Below are positions 7,953 through 16,724 of a stretch of 64,000 nt of DNA, piece after piece (the stretch's first letter is position 1; each line of letters opens with the position of its first letter). Below the pieces are notes generated by a model, which made no database searches, was not told where the DNA came from, and saw only the letters and a program-made list of their open reading frames with translations. The stretch spans positions 124,001 to 188,000 of the forward strand of contig JANLFQ010000003.1 in NCBI GenBank assembly GCA_024653355.1, read 5' to 3'. The position numbers and the translations under genes are program-made. This DNA is from a candidate division WOR-3 bacterium. GTDB lineage: Bacteria > Hydrothermota > Tepidihabitantia > Tepidihabitantales > Tepidihabitantaceae.

Positions 7953-9938
7953 ATGAGGAGAAGTTTGATAGAGCGAATGAGAGCGGCGGGGCAGAGGTTG
8001 TTCTGTCGCACCGGGTTGCTGGTGCTGGCAGGTTTTTTTGTTTTTTGTCCAGGACCGGATAAGACGCCACCCAGGGTGCGTATCGGTTTTCCAACAGCAG
8101 GTGATACGGTTTCGGGCGTTGTCACGGTGACAATCTATGCGACCGATAATCGACGGGTTGAGCAGGTTGACTTTTTTGTTGACGATTCGTTGCGGGGCAC
8201 AGCGGCACGGGTCAGAGATTCGGTTTTTGCGTTTAACTGGGATGTGTCAGATTTAGTTGCGGGTAGTGAGCATACAGTTTTTGCGGTCGGTTATGACCGG
8301 GCTGGTAATTGCGACAGTTCAGAGGTGGTTGAACTGGTAACATACCCCTGGTCGGGAAGGCATCATCAGGGCAGGGTTGGAAGTGACGAGGTGTGGGCAG
8401 CAGGAGACAATCCCCATTATGTTTATGGCGATTTGATGGTTGAGGCGGTGATAACGATTGAGCCCGGGGTTGAGGTTCGACTGGCACCTGATGCCCGGAT
8501 TGTGGTGGGAAGTGGAACTGGTGGTGGGTTAAGAGCCGAGGCTACGGCACGGCAGCCAATCCGGTTTTTGAACGCAGTTGAAGGCGAGCGCTGGCAGGGG
8601 CTATGGTTTTTGAACAATGCCCGGTCTGCGGACTGTATTTTAAAGAACTGTATTATTGAACAGTGCCGGGGTGCGCTGTTGACGGTGAAAGATGCACGGG
8701 TTAAGGTGGAGAACTGTTCGCTGCGTAGTTGTGATGGGGAAGGGGTGGTTGCGCAAGGAAGGGCTTTTGCCCGTTTCAGCGGTAATGTGATTACCGATTG
8801 TAGCGGTTTTCCAATGGTGGTTGATGCCTCAGCCGCCGGAACGGTCGGCGATAACAACACCTTGCTCAACAACGATTCCAATTTTGTCCAGATTCGGGGT
8901 GGCGACTTTTTAGTGTCGGGCATCTGGGCAAATCAAGGGGTGCCTTATTTTGTGACCGGCACGGTGACAGTTGCCGGTGATTCGAGCCCGATTTTGACCA
9001 TCGCTCCGGGCTGTTCTTTGCTTTTTGCCGACTCGGTGCGTTTTCGTATCGGAACAGGCAAGCCGGGCAGGCTGGTTGCTGATGGCACTTATGGTTTGAT
9101 TACCTTTACCGGTTTTAATGGTTACTGGCAGGGGTTTGAGTTCTGGAATGCAACCCAGAGCCAGACGCTGTTGAAGAGTTGTGTTGTTGACCGGGGAGGT
9201 AAGAATGGGGTGGCGGCGATAATCAGTTATGTGCCGATAAACATTGTCGGTAGCAATATTACCAACAGTGCGGCAGCCGGGATTTACCTGTTCAACTGCG
9301 GGTTTAATCAGTTCGGGTTCAATACGATTACCGGTTGCGCCCTTGCGCCTTTGCGGATTGAGGCGCCTTTTGTGGGGAGTTTAGGCTCGGGTAATCGGTT
9401 TTATGAGAACGGCAATAACTGGATTGATGTGGTTGCCGGTATAATCACAAACGATGCGGTTTGGCTCAATCATCAGGCGCCGTACCGGGTTAGCGGCATA
9501 ATTGGGGTCGGTTCAAGTTTTAGCCCGATGCTGTCAATCGGACCAGGGGTGACAGTAATTTTTGGCAGCAATTCCGGTTTGGTAATAGGTGAAGTTGGTC
9601 CCGGTAAACTGGTGGCGATTGGCGAGGGCGACTCAATACTGTTTACCGGAGACAGCGCCAAGCCCGGAGCATGGCGGGGAATTGATTTCGGGACGCTGGG
9701 CGGACAGGGTTCGATTCTGGACCGGTGCCGGATAGTTTATGGCGGTGGCGGTGGTGCGCTGGGAATTGTTACGGTGCGCAACTGCAGTCCATCGATAATC
9801 AATAACGAAATCGCCTATTCGGGGAAGTATTGTATCGCCCTGTTCAACAGTCCCTTAGACCCGGATTTTTTGCGCCGCAACAACTGGCTGCACGATTGGA
9901 ACGAGGAGTGCGACGATATTTACGACAGCGGTCCGTGA
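7953..9938 (+). CDS. Exported right-handed beta-helix protein with N-terminal Ig-like domain
   Basis: A 661-residue exported protein. The N-terminus is basic followed by a hydrophobic segment (about 20-33) ending in Cys, which could be a signal anchor or an atypical lipoprotein signal (Phe before the Cys is unusual). Residues of about 38-125 resemble a bacterial Ig-like domain (PPRVRIGFPTAGDTVSG, then VDFFVDDSLRG). The rest is a repetitive parallel beta-helix with many Asn/Gly-rich coils, for example CILKNCIIEQC, VKVENCSLRSC and INNEIAYSG, typical of the right-handed beta-helix (pectate-lyase-like) fold. No catalytic residues of polysaccharide lyases can be assigned. The longer open frame begins at 7911, but ATG 7953, 1 nt after the upstream stop, is the better start. 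Probably a cell-surface binding protein. Confidence 0.75.
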   Translation: MRRSLIERMRAAGQRLFCRTGLLVLAGFFVFCPGPDKTPPRVRIGFPTAGDTVSGVVTVTIYATDNRRVEQVDFFVDDSLRGTAARVRDSVFAFNWDVSDLVAGSEHTVFAVGYDRAGNCDSSEVVELVTYPWSGRHHQGRVGSDEVWAAGDNPHYVYGDLMVEAVITIEPGVEVRLAPDARIVVGSGTGGGLRAEATARQPIRFLNAVEGERWQGLWFLNNARSADCILKNCIIEQCRGALLTVKDARVKVENCSLRSCDGEGVVAQGRAFARFSGNVITDCSGFPMVVDASAAGTVGDNNTLLNNDSNFVQIRGGDFLVSGIWANQGVPYFVTGTVTVAGDSSPILTIAPGCSLLFADSVRFRIGTGKPGRLVADGTYGLITFTGFNGYWQGFEFWNATQSQTLLKSCVVDRGGKNGVAAIISYVPINIVGSNITNSAAAGIYLFNCGFNQFGFNTITGCALAPLRIEAPFVGSLGSGNRFYENGNNWIDVVAGIITNDAVWLNHQAPYRVSGIIGVGSSFSPMLSIGPGVTVIFGSNSGLVIGEVGPGKLVAIGEGDSILFTGDSAKPGAWRGIDFGTLGGQGSILDRCRIVYGGGGGALGIVTVRNCSPSIINNEIAYSGKYCIALFNSPLDPDFLRRNNWLHDWNEECDDIYDSGP

Positions 9939-11213
9939 TTACAGTTCGCCGATAATCTCTTCGTAAAGCCCGAGCAGGTCGTTTTCAATTGCCTGAATCT
10001 CTACTATGCTGCGCGCCAGTTTTTGCTGGTTTTCCATGCTGTTGAGCGGCAGATGGGCAGCGGCAATCCCTTCCAGTTTGCCGATGATTGCCCGGTTGCG
10101 TGCCATCGCTTCATCAAGGAGGGCGGTTTTTTCTGGTAGCGCCTCTTTCATATCTTCCAGGAGCCGGTTGGCGCTTTCTTTGCTGGAAATCAGGCTCCAG
10201 ACCAGCCGGTAGAAATGGTTGGTGGCAATATCAGCGCCCTCGGGACACATTGGAAATTGGCTTAACTTTTTTAAGATGATGTCGTAGGCTTCAAGTCCGG
10301 AGTGCCAGCCTGAGTCGGTGGATGCCAGACCCTGTTCCAGTGCCTTGTCAAGGACAGCGGTTAACAGGTCAGCAGGGTCCGGGCTGACTTTGCCCCGACA
10401 TTTTACTTCATAAACCGCCTGAACCTTTTCCAGAGTGAGCGGTTGCTCCTGACCGGTGCCGATGGTGTAGCCGTAGATTGTGGAGTCGGGGGCATTAAAT
10501 CGGGCGGCAATACCCCAGAGATAAGGATTTTGCGACCAGCCTCCCCAGACAAGTACCGCTTCGCCACGATTCAGGGCGTCTTTGAGCAAAGGGAGAAGCG
10601 CAGAAGACTTCTCATCAGCGGTTTCTTTATTTTCTGCGGAACGCCAGAGCTGTTTCACCGATAGTCCGGTAAGATTTTCCAGGTCTTCAAGATAGATTTC
10701 TGCGGTACCGTTATAACCCCAGGAGGCGCAATCTTCTTCTAATACATTGATTGAAAAGCTTTCGGTGGTGAGTCCGGCAAGCCAGTCGTAATAGCCGGTT
10801 TGACCAAAGTGTGCCATTATGTCTTCAAGCGCTTTTGCCAGACTGGCAGAGTAGCGCCGCGCAATGGGTATGAATTCCAGTTGGCTGGCTTTTACCTCAA
10901 GGTTGATTTCTTTGCCGTCCCGCAACACGACCAGTTTTACGGTGCCGGTCTTGTCTTTTGCTCCGGCAATAGCCTGGTTCAGGTCGCTAAGGTCCGCGAT
11001 GGGGTTTTCGTCATAGCTGATGATGACATCGCCCACTTTTAAACCAGCAAGCTGGGCACCGGTTTTCGCCGGTACTTTCCAGACTTCCGGTTTGTCCATC
11101 ACTGTGTAAGTGCTGCCCAGGGGCGTACCCTGAGGAGTGGAACGACAGCCTATTAGCAATATACCACCAGCGGCGAATATCAATAGGGTTGAGGCTAAAA
11201 CTGTTTTCTTCAT
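9939..11213 (-). CDS. PDZ-domain lipoprotein
   Basis: A 424-residue predicted lipoprotein: a signal peptide with lipobox LLIGC places the lipidated Cys at about 23. A PDZ domain follows (about 47-110), with the carboxylate-loop region AQLAGLKVGDVIISYDENPI. Residues of about 130-275 form a second globular domain with a lone Cys-Ala-Ser-Trp motif (about 161-164) and the phrase LWGIAARFNAPDSTIYGYT, reminiscent of papain/C39-like folds, but no full catalytic triad can be claimed. The C-terminus is helical. The start ATG has a strong AAAGGAGG site. It lies 15 nt after the methyltransferase gene on the same strand and its stop directly abuts the convergent stop of the beta-helix gene. Likely a periplasmic-facing sensor or peptidase-like protein. 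Confidence 0.75.
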   Translation of the reverse strand: MKKTVLASTLLIFAAGGILLIGCRSTPQGTPLGSTYTVMDKPEVWKVPAKTGAQLAGLKVGDVIISYDENPIADLSDLNQAIAGAKDKTGTVKLVVLRDGKEINLEVKASQLEFIPIARRYSASLAKALEDIMAHFGQTGYYDWLAGLTTESFSINVLEEDCASWGYNGTAEIYLEDLENLTGLSVKQLWRSAENKETADEKSSALLPLLKDALNRGEAVLVWGGWSQNPYLWGIAARFNAPDSTIYGYTIGTGQEQPLTLEKVQAVYEVKCRGKVSPDPADLLTAVLDKALEQGLASTDSGWHSGLEAYDIILKKLSQFPMCPEGADIATNHFYRLVWSLISSKESANRLLEDMKEALPEKTALLDEAMARNRAIIGKLEGIAAAHLPLNSMENQQKLARSIVEIQAIENDLLGLYEEIIGEL

Positions 11214-11228
11214 CTCGCCTCCTTTGGC

Positions 11229-12257
11229 TTATTCTGGTTTGGACGCTGTTATGGGCTCACCGGGCACAGATGCTGCCTCAACAGTTACGGTGAGTTCTGC
11301 CAGCGCCTGCGCCAAGTCTTTTAACTGGACCGCATTCAGTCCATCCATAGCGATGCCGGACCAGATTTTACGGGCAAATGTGCCGGCGGAATAACATATC
11401 CGAACATCGGTGAACCCGATCTCTTCAAGCGTCTGTTTCATCGTTGCGCTGGTGAAGTGTTCCAGTTCGTACCAGGAACCGCCGGTGATGCGAGACTGGT
11501 TGCGCTCGAGAAACTCCAGCCCGATTTCGGGCGCCTGGGTCGGAATGGAACCGAGCCGTTCAATCAGGTCTTTAAGGCGGCGAAACTCCTCTTTCATCTC
11601 CGGTGTGGGCGAGAATTTAACAAGGTAACTTCGTTCCCAGGGCGGGCTGGAGTGCTTTAACACATAATGATAACCAAGCGCATCATCGGTTTCACTGACA
11701 AATACGCTTTCGATTACGCCTTTGCTGTTCTCGGCGAAAGTTTCAAAATAAACCCGGAGTTTGCCGCCCGGTTTTAAGACCCGGAAGATTTCGCGTAGCG
11801 CTTGATATGGGTCCGGCGTCTGTTCAATCGCGGTGGCAGCGGTGACGCCATCAAACGATTCGTCCGGGAATTCGAGGTTAAGGGCGGACATTTTTCTCAC
11901 GGTAACATTTTTTAACCCGAGCCGCTCGGCGTTGGTTTTGGCGTTGGCAACCCGGCGTTCAGCAGCGTCGATGCCGGTTACCGATTCAAAGAAGGGCGCA
12001 ATACGGAGCAGAGGCCAGCCATCGCCACAACCAATGTCAAGGACCTGACGGGCGGGGTTGATATGAACAACAAAGTCCCGGATTAACGCTTCGTCAACGA
12101 AATGGCTTTCCTGGGTAAGGTCCTGGGGAACATCAAGGACCGGTAGCGCACCGGCAACTTTTTCCAATCTTTCATAAGTCTGCTCGGCGCTGTTTGATTC
12201 AACCGGTTTTACTTCATTAACAATCCAGGTTTCAATAACAGTGTATTTTTTGGGCAT
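11229..12257 (-). CDS. Class I SAM-dependent methyltransferase
   Basis: A 342-residue soluble protein. The SAM-binding motif I VLDIGCGDG is at about 72-80, motif II GIDAAERRV at about 95-103, motif IV FDGVTAATAIEQ at about 134-145, and the post-motif VLKPGGKL at about 161-168. This is the Methyltransf_11 arrangement. The N-terminal ~60 residues and the C-terminal ~130 residues are extra and may define the substrate, which is unknown. The ATG at 12257 follows a promoter whose -10 ends 10 nt upstream, so the mRNA is nearly leaderless and lacks a Shine-Dalgarno site. It forms a two-gene unit with the PDZ lipoprotein 15 nt downstream. Confidence 0.85.
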   Translation of the reverse strand: MPKKYTVIETWIVNEVKPVESNSAEQTYERLEKVAGALPVLDVPQDLTQESHFVDEALIRDFVVHINPARQVLDIGCGDGWPLLRIAPFFESVTGIDAAERRVANAKTNAERLGLKNVTVRKMSALNLEFPDESFDGVTAATAIEQTPDPYQALREIFRVLKPGGKLRVYFETFAENSKGVIESVFVSETDDALGYHYVLKHSSPPWERSYLVKFSPTPEMKEEFRRLKDLIERLGSIPTQAPEIGLEFLERNQSRITGGSWYELEHFTSATMKQTLEEIGFTDVRICYSAGTFARKIWSGIAMDGLNAVQLKDLAQALAELTVTVEAASVPGEPITASKPE

Positions 12258-12267
12258 AAGCGGAGTT

Positions 12268-12295
12268 ATAATAATCTACTATCCGCTGTTGTCAA
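12268..12295 (-). promoter_or_regulatory. Promoter of the methyltransferase-lipoprotein unit, inside a palindrome
   Basis: On the minus strand TTGACA (12295-12290), 16-nt spacer, TATTAT (12273-12268), 10 nt before the ATG. The -35 box is one arm of the perfect palindrome TGTCAA-N6-TTGACA at 12290-12307, which could be an operator. Confidence 0.65.
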
Positions 12296-12315
12296 GATAA
12301 TTTGACAGTGGGGTA

Positions 12316-13125
12316 TTAGCGTGGTTTGCACCGCGGCGGTAGATAGGCGGTGTCGGAACGGACAAATACCGGAACAGCGCGTTCTACCGCCGAACCAAAA
12401 ACACCCAGCCCGCCCCAGAGATGGGTTGATTCAGGCACACTTTGACCACCGGCAACTAAACCACCCGCGGCAACCCAGTTAAAGTAGTTGGTATCCAGCG
12501 CCCAGAGATGAAGGGTGCAGGGTTTGGGTGGTGAGTCCGGCGGGGGCGCAACTAGATACAAGAAGAACATCCGGGCGACTTTGACCCGGGTGGAGTCGTA
12601 GTTCGGGGCAAAGGAATCGTTGGGAACGAGCAGGTCGATGTAGAAGGTGTCGCCGAATTCAATCCGATGGAAAGCCATATAGTAACCACGACAGTGCTGA
12701 CTTCGGGTCCACACCATTGAGTCGTTGATTGATACCGTGTCACCGGGACGGGGAAAGTTAATTTCAAACCCGCCCGGAACAACGGTTCTTCCGGTAACGG
12801 TGTCAAAATCAGGATGGGTGACGGCGATGTAGAATGTGTCACCCTCGTTTACGAAGACCGCTTCCTGAGTCTGATACAGGTCTTCGTTAACATAGAAGAG
12901 TTGCCATGCGCCATTTCTGGACCAGACCCGGGCAGAGGCATTAAGGAAGATGGGATTGTAGGGCTCATTCACCTTATAGGAGCGGTTGACTTTTGCCCGG
13001 ACTGGTGCTATGCCGTTATGGAGCAGGCAGTGGATGCACATCCGGGGTTCAAACTTTTCACCGGGTGGTGTTTCGCAGGCGAGAAACAGGAGAACGAAGA
13101 TAAAGAGTCCGGTGCAGTAGCGCAT
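12316..13125 (-). CDS. DUF4249-like lipoprotein partner of a TonB receptor
   Basis: A 269-residue predicted lipoprotein with signal sequence and lipobox LFLAC (Cys at about 16). The mature protein is beta-rich, with repeated aromatic and Asp residues, and resembles the DUF4249 lipoproteins that accompany TonB-dependent receptors in Bacteroidota; this assignment is by layout and context. The open frame extends to 13398, but the ATG at 13125, 1 nt after the receptor stop, gives the signal peptide and is clearly the start. Being last of the reductase-receptor-lipoprotein operon, it probably sits at the outer membrane and helps capture the receptor substrate. Family assignment is moderate; the coding status and export are firm. 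Confidence 0.75.
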   Translation of the reverse strand: MRYCTGLFIFVLLFLACETPPGEKFEPRMCIHCLLHNGIAPVRAKVNRSYKVNEPYNPIFLNASARVWSRNGAWQLFYVNEDLYQTQEAVFVNEGDTFYIAVTHPDFDTVTGRTVVPGGFEINFPRPGDTVSINDSMVWTRSQHCRGYYMAFHRIEFGDTFYIDLLVPNDSFAPNYDSTRVKVARMFFLYLVAPPPDSPPKPCTLHLWALDTNYFNWVAAGGLVAGGQSVPESTHLWGGLGVFGSAVERAVPVFVRSDTAYLPPRCKPR

Positions 13126-13126
13126 A

Positions 13127-15373
13127 TCAGAATTTTGCCTTGAATCCAAGTGTGGGCAGGATGGGCAACATATTAACCTGATGGCGTTCCAGAAGGCCTG
13201 TAGGGGAAACATCCCAGTAGTAGAGGAGAACGTTTTTCGCATTGTAGAGGTTGATGACATCAAGGAAGAAACTGAGTTCAAATGGACCGACTCGGTTGGG
13301 CACGTTTGTTTCCAAGCCGAGGTCAAGACGGTGGTAAATCGGATAACGGAAGGCGTCGCGTGGACCGTTGATGAATTCCCAACGCTGTTCGGTACCACCG
13401 CCTGGTTTTTCGACCTGTTTCGGGTAGTAGCCGATGATGCCGGCGTAGGGTAAACCGCTGCCCAGAGTCCAGCGGAAAGTCAGGTCGATGTGCGGTAGAA
13501 CCAGAACGGTGACGACAAGGTTTAGGTTGTGGCGCCGGTCGTAATGGGGGAAGTAGGTTGTACCTTGAGTTGAGCGCCTGGTCCACATAAAGGAGTAGGC
13601 AAGCCAGCCGCTGATGTTACCAGCGGTTTTACGCAACAGAAGTTCGGTTCCGCACGAGTAGCCGTCGGCAAAAAGAAGCGATTCCGGCGGGGTGAAGAAG
13701 TCGCCGTAGCGGGTTTCAAGGAGGTTGTTGTAATCTTTGTAATACGCTTCCAGCTGAATGGTGATGTTATGACTGAACCATCGTTCAATTCCGGCGATGT
13801 AGTGATAGGCAGTTGGGGTTTTACGATTTTTCGGCACCGGTACCCACACATCGTAGATGGAGAGAACCGGTTCGGTTGAATTTAAGGTGATAAGGGGCTG
13901 GGTGAATCTACCGAGGGCGATGTTGAGAGCGGTGTTTTTCTCGGGGCGGAATTTGATGCCCAAACGGGGTTCAGGCTCAAGACGGTTGCCGTTGGAGTAG
14001 TAGGAAATGCGCCAGCCGGGTTTAAGGAAAAGTTTTTCGGGCAGGATTTCCCACTTGTCTTCAAGGTAGAGGGCGAGCGGAAACAGGGTGTCGGGGAAAT
14101 TGAAGTTGAAGGTGTCAAAGCGGATGTTCATTCCCATCCGATTTGCCTGTGCCTCAAGGCCGAAATTCAGGGTGTGCCTGTCCGCCGGGTAAGCGGTGAA
14201 GTCTGCCTTTAAGGTCCAGCTGGTGAGGTCGGTTTTCATCGTGACATCGCTCGTGTTGGCGAAGTCAACATCAAACCGGGAGAAGAAGTTGCTCCAGGCA
14301 AACATCAATTCACCGTAGATAATCGGGGTTAATATTGCGTTCCCGCGCAATGAGATGCCGCGGTTGCCCCAGGGCAGTTTTGCCTTGAAGGTGTTGGGGT
14401 TTGCTGGGTCCCAGAAAGATAGGACATCTTCGGCTGCCAGACCAGCAAGGCTAAAACGGTAATCTTCGCTCGGGAGGTAGTTAACTTTTCCCATCAGGTC
14501 ATAGAAGTAGTAACCCAAGCCCTTGACATCGAAAATCTTCAACATTAAATCGGGCAGGTAGGTGCGCCGACCAGCGATGAGGAAGGAGCCGTGCGGAAGC
14601 GGTCCTTCGGCAAGCGCTTTGGCGGCGATGACCGAAACTGAGCCGGAACCGGTGTAATTTTTGGAGTTGCCCTCGCGGGTGGTGACATCAAGAACCGAGG
14701 AGAGTCTGCCGCCGTACTTTGCGCCAAATCCACCGGCAAGGAGGGTGACCTCAGAAACCGCTTCCGGCACAAAAGGTGAAAATATGCCAAACAGATGGGA
14801 TGGGTTGTAAACGGTGATACCATCAAGGAGGATGAGGTTCTGGTCAGGTGAGCCACCGCGGATATATAGTTTGTTCGAGAAGTCAGAGACGGTGATTACA
14901 CCCGGCAGAAGCTGGACGGTGCGGAATAAATCCACCTCACCGCCCAGGCGAGGCACAAGCACCAGTTGCCTGGTGTCAAGGCGGGTGGCGGAAACTTGAA
15001 CCTCGCGCTCGAATCGTGCCCGTTCCGCGGTGACCTTGACTTCGCCCACCGGGACCGGTTCGGGTTTGAGTTCAAGATTCAGGGTTAAAACCTTTCCGCT
15101 CCGCACCGTAACCTGTTTTATCAAACTTCGGTAGCCGATAAATGACACCTCAAGTTGATACTCACCCTCGGGTATCTCACCAAGGTAAAAGTAGCCCTTA
15201 GAGTTGGTGATATTGCCGATGCCGGTGTTCTTTAATTCAACATTGGCATAGCCGAGCGGTTCGCCGGTGGATTCGTCTTTAACAAAGCCGTTGATGGCGC
15301 CGGTACCGCCCGAAGAAAGGTTAAAAACAAGCGTGAGTACCAAGAACAGCATTTTTATCGAGAAGAGCGGCAC
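13127..15373 (-). CDS. TonB-dependent outer-membrane receptor with carboxypeptidase-like regulatory domain
   Basis: A 748-residue protein with an N-terminal signal peptide (about 1-26), a CarboxypepD_reg-like domain (about 26-103, starting GAINGFVKDESTGEPLGYA), a plug domain (about 125-230 with KLYIRGGSPDQNLILLDG and GGFGAKYGGRLSSVLDV), and a long beta-barrel ending in an aromatic C-terminal Phe. Such receptors import bound ligands through the outer membrane using TonB energy. The architecture is typical of SusC-unrelated, smaller Bacteroidota-type receptors. The start is GTG at 15373, 8 nt after the upstream reductase stop; an ATG at 15352 is an alternative. The DUF4249-like lipoprotein follows after 1 nt. 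The ligand cannot be told, but the co-transcribed flavin reductase makes a metal or redox-active ligand plausible. Confidence 0.9.
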   Translation of the reverse strand: MPLFSIKMLFLVLTLVFNLSSGGTGAINGFVKDESTGEPLGYANVELKNTGIGNITNSKGYFYLGEIPEGEYQLEVSFIGYRSLIKQVTVRSGKVLTLNLELKPEPVPVGEVKVTAERARFEREVQVSATRLDTRQLVLVPRLGGEVDLFRTVQLLPGVITVSDFSNKLYIRGGSPDQNLILLDGITVYNPSHLFGIFSPFVPEAVSEVTLLAGGFGAKYGGRLSSVLDVTTREGNSKNYTGSGSVSVIAAKALAEGPLPHGSFLIAGRRTYLPDLMLKIFDVKGLGYYFYDLMGKVNYLPSEDYRFSLAGLAAEDVLSFWDPANPNTFKAKLPWGNRGISLRGNAILTPIIYGELMFAWSNFFSRFDVDFANTSDVTMKTDLTSWTLKADFTAYPADRHTLNFGLEAQANRMGMNIRFDTFNFNFPDTLFPLALYLEDKWEILPEKLFLKPGWRISYYSNGNRLEPEPRLGIKFRPEKNTALNIALGRFTQPLITLNSTEPVLSIYDVWVPVPKNRKTPTAYHYIAGIERWFSHNITIQLEAYYKDYNNLLETRYGDFFTPPESLLFADGYSCGTELLLRKTAGNISGWLAYSFMWTRRSTQGTTYFPHYDRRHNLNLVVTVLVLPHIDLTFRWTLGSGLPYAGIIGYYPKQVEKPGGGTEQRWEFINGPRDAFRYPIYHRLDLGLETNVPNRVGPFELSFFLDVINLYNAKNVLLYYWDVSPTGLLERHQVNMLPILPTLGFKAKF

Positions 15374-15381
15374 CCGGGTTG

Positions 15382-15957
15382 CTACTTGATTAATGCGGCA
15401 CGCAGTTCCTTGCCAAACCGCTGGGCTTCGGCGGCGATTGTTTGGTTTTTCTTCAACTGCTGGGGGCGGGAGCAGTTGGTGGCAACAAACTGCCCGAGGT
15501 AATCAACTTTGCCGAACTCTGCCAGCCGGCGAAACATTTCAACCGCCAGGTCGGCACCGTCAAAATGGTCGCCACCGGCGGTTAAAACAACCGCCCATTT
15601 ACTACCTTTCAGGAGGTTTTCGCCGTTCAGGAGGGCGAAACAGCGGTCAACCACCGCCTTGAGCTGGCTGGTAACACCCCAGCAGAAAATCGGGCTGGTC
15701 CAGATGATTAAATCACTATCTATCATCAGGTCATAAACTTCAAGCATATCGTCTTCCTGCTGACAGCCGGCGGTGTGCTTGTAGTCGATACAGCCTTCGC
15801 ACTCCTGACAGCCGTTGATGTTTAAATCGCACACCCGGAGTCGATTGATTTCGTACCCCTTTTTACCTAATCCTTTTAAAACCCAGTCGGTGACAATTTC
15901 GGTGTTACCACGCCGCGGGCTGCCTTCAAGCACTAAAATCTTTTTCTTCGCAGTCAT
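15382..15957 (-). CDS. Flavodoxin-like NAD(P)H-dependent FMN reductase
   Basis: A 191-residue soluble protein of the NADPH-dependent FMN reductase / iron-sulfur flavoprotein group. The phosphate-binding loop is GSPRRGNTE (about 12-20), a cysteine cluster CQECEGC lies at about 50-56 with another Cys at about 65, and the FMN isoalloxazine region is TSPIFCWGVTSQLKAVVDR (about 88-106). The clustered cysteines resemble the [4Fe-4S] motif of archaeal-type iron-sulfur flavoproteins, but spacing alone does not prove a cluster. It has an ATG with GGAGG upstream and a promoter at 15988-16016, and it is the first gene of the operon with the TonB receptor and lipoprotein. A paralogue lies at 39527-40117. 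Confidence 0.88.
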   Translation of the reverse strand: MTAKKKILVLEGSPRRGNTEIVTDWVLKGLGKKGYEINRLRVCDLNINGCQECEGCIDYKHTAGCQQEDDMLEVYDLMIDSDLIIWTSPIFCWGVTSQLKAVVDRCFALLNGENLLKGSKWAVVLTAGGDHFDGADLAVEMFRRLAEFGKVDYLGQFVATNCSRPQQLKKNQTIAAEAQRFGKELRAALIK

Positions 15958-15987
15958 AATTGGTTTCCTCCATTAAATTTGTTATAA

Positions 15988-16016
15988 ATTATCTCTGTGC
16001 TATTTTTTCCTGTCAA
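15988..16016 (-). promoter_or_regulatory. Promoter of the reductase-TonB receptor-lipoprotein operon
   Basis: On the minus strand TTGACA (16016-16011), 17-nt spacer, GATAAT (15993-15988). The leader of about 25 nt contains GGAGG at 15971-15967, so this operon head is Shine-Dalgarno led, unlike many others in the window. Confidence 0.7.
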
Positions 16017-16041
16017 GGAAAACGGCTGTTCGTTGCACGAT

Positions 16042-16599
16042 TTATTTCGGGGCCGAGTTCCAGAAGGCAATTTCCTCAATGGGTTTGCGCTTCGGCGTAC
16101 GGGGTTTTAGTTCTTCTGCCGGATAGCCAACCGCAATCAGGGCAACCGCACGATATTTCGAACCAAGCCCGAGGTGTTTTAAAAGTGCCCGGGTGTCAAA
16201 CCAGCCAATCCAGCAGGTACCCAACCCCTGTTCCGCTGCAGCAAGGACAAAGTGCTCTCCGGCAATTCCGGCGTCGATAAACTGAAACGGTGTTCCGGCA
16301 GCACCGCCGCCCAAGCGGTTAATTACAAAACTTTCTTTCAATAGCAGTGCGACGAGGACCGGTGCCCGGGCAAAATGTTTTGATACAGCGAAGACCCCTT
16401 TAAATACAGCCTCAGCCAGTGCCTGTTTTTTCGCCGGGTCGTCAAAAACTAAAAAACGCCAGGGTTGACCGTTGTCGGCTGAGGGCGCAAGGCGGGCGGC
16501 TTCAAGGCACAGTTCTAACTTTTCTTTCTCAACCGGTTGTTCGCGGAACTTTCGCACCGAACGGCGCATAAGGCAGAGGTTTAAGAATGCGCTTTCCAT
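16042..16599 (-). CDS. Nitroreductase-family flavoprotein
   Basis: A protein of 185 residues. The opening RRSVRKFREQPVEKEKLE is the FMN-binding hallmark of nitroreductases, followed by APSADNGQPWRFLVF (about 36-50) and, near the C-terminus, the GIAGEHFVLAAAEQGLGTCWIGWF stretch and VGYPAEE. Members reduce nitro compounds, quinones or flavins with NAD(P)H as dimers; the physiological substrate is unknown. The open frame extends to 16662 with TTG, but a good promoter (16607-16635) lies inside that extension and its -10 ends 7 nt before ATG 16599, so a leaderless start at 16599 is preferred. It is upstream of, and on the same strand as, the flavin reductase-TonB receptor operon. Confidence 0.85.
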   Translation of the reverse strand: MESAFLNLCLMRRSVRKFREQPVEKEKLELCLEAARLAPSADNGQPWRFLVFDDPAKKQALAEAVFKGVFAVSKHFARAPVLVALLLKESFVINRLGGGAAGTPFQFIDAGIAGEHFVLAAAEQGLGTCWIGWFDTRALLKHLGLGSKYRAVALIAVGYPAEELKPRTPKRKPIEEIAFWNSAPK

Positions 16600-16606
16600 C
16601 AAAAAG

Positions 16607-16635
16607 ATGTTAAGGAAGGCAAACGCTGAAGTCAA
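16607..16635 (-). promoter_or_regulatory. Promoter of the nitroreductase gene (leaderless)
   Basis: On the minus strand TTGACT (16635-16630), 17-nt spacer, TAACAT (16612-16607), ending 7 nt before ATG 16599. Its position decides the start codon. Confidence 0.55.
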
Positions 16636-16724
16636 TGAGAACACAGCACCCGAGGCCAGCAAGAGTTAGATAGATTAGAAGTACGGCGGCGGCGTGGTCT
16701 GACTTTTGGCGACGATGCCGATTC

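Noticed and set aside
13126-13398. N-terminal extension of the lipoprotein gene into the TonB receptor gene
   Set aside because: It would overlap the receptor on the same strand by 270 nt and bury the signal peptide; ATG 13125 gives a proper lipobox.
16600-16662. Upstream TTG start of the nitroreductase
   Set aside because: The region contains a good promoter (16607-16635), and the family N-terminus begins after the ATG at 16599.
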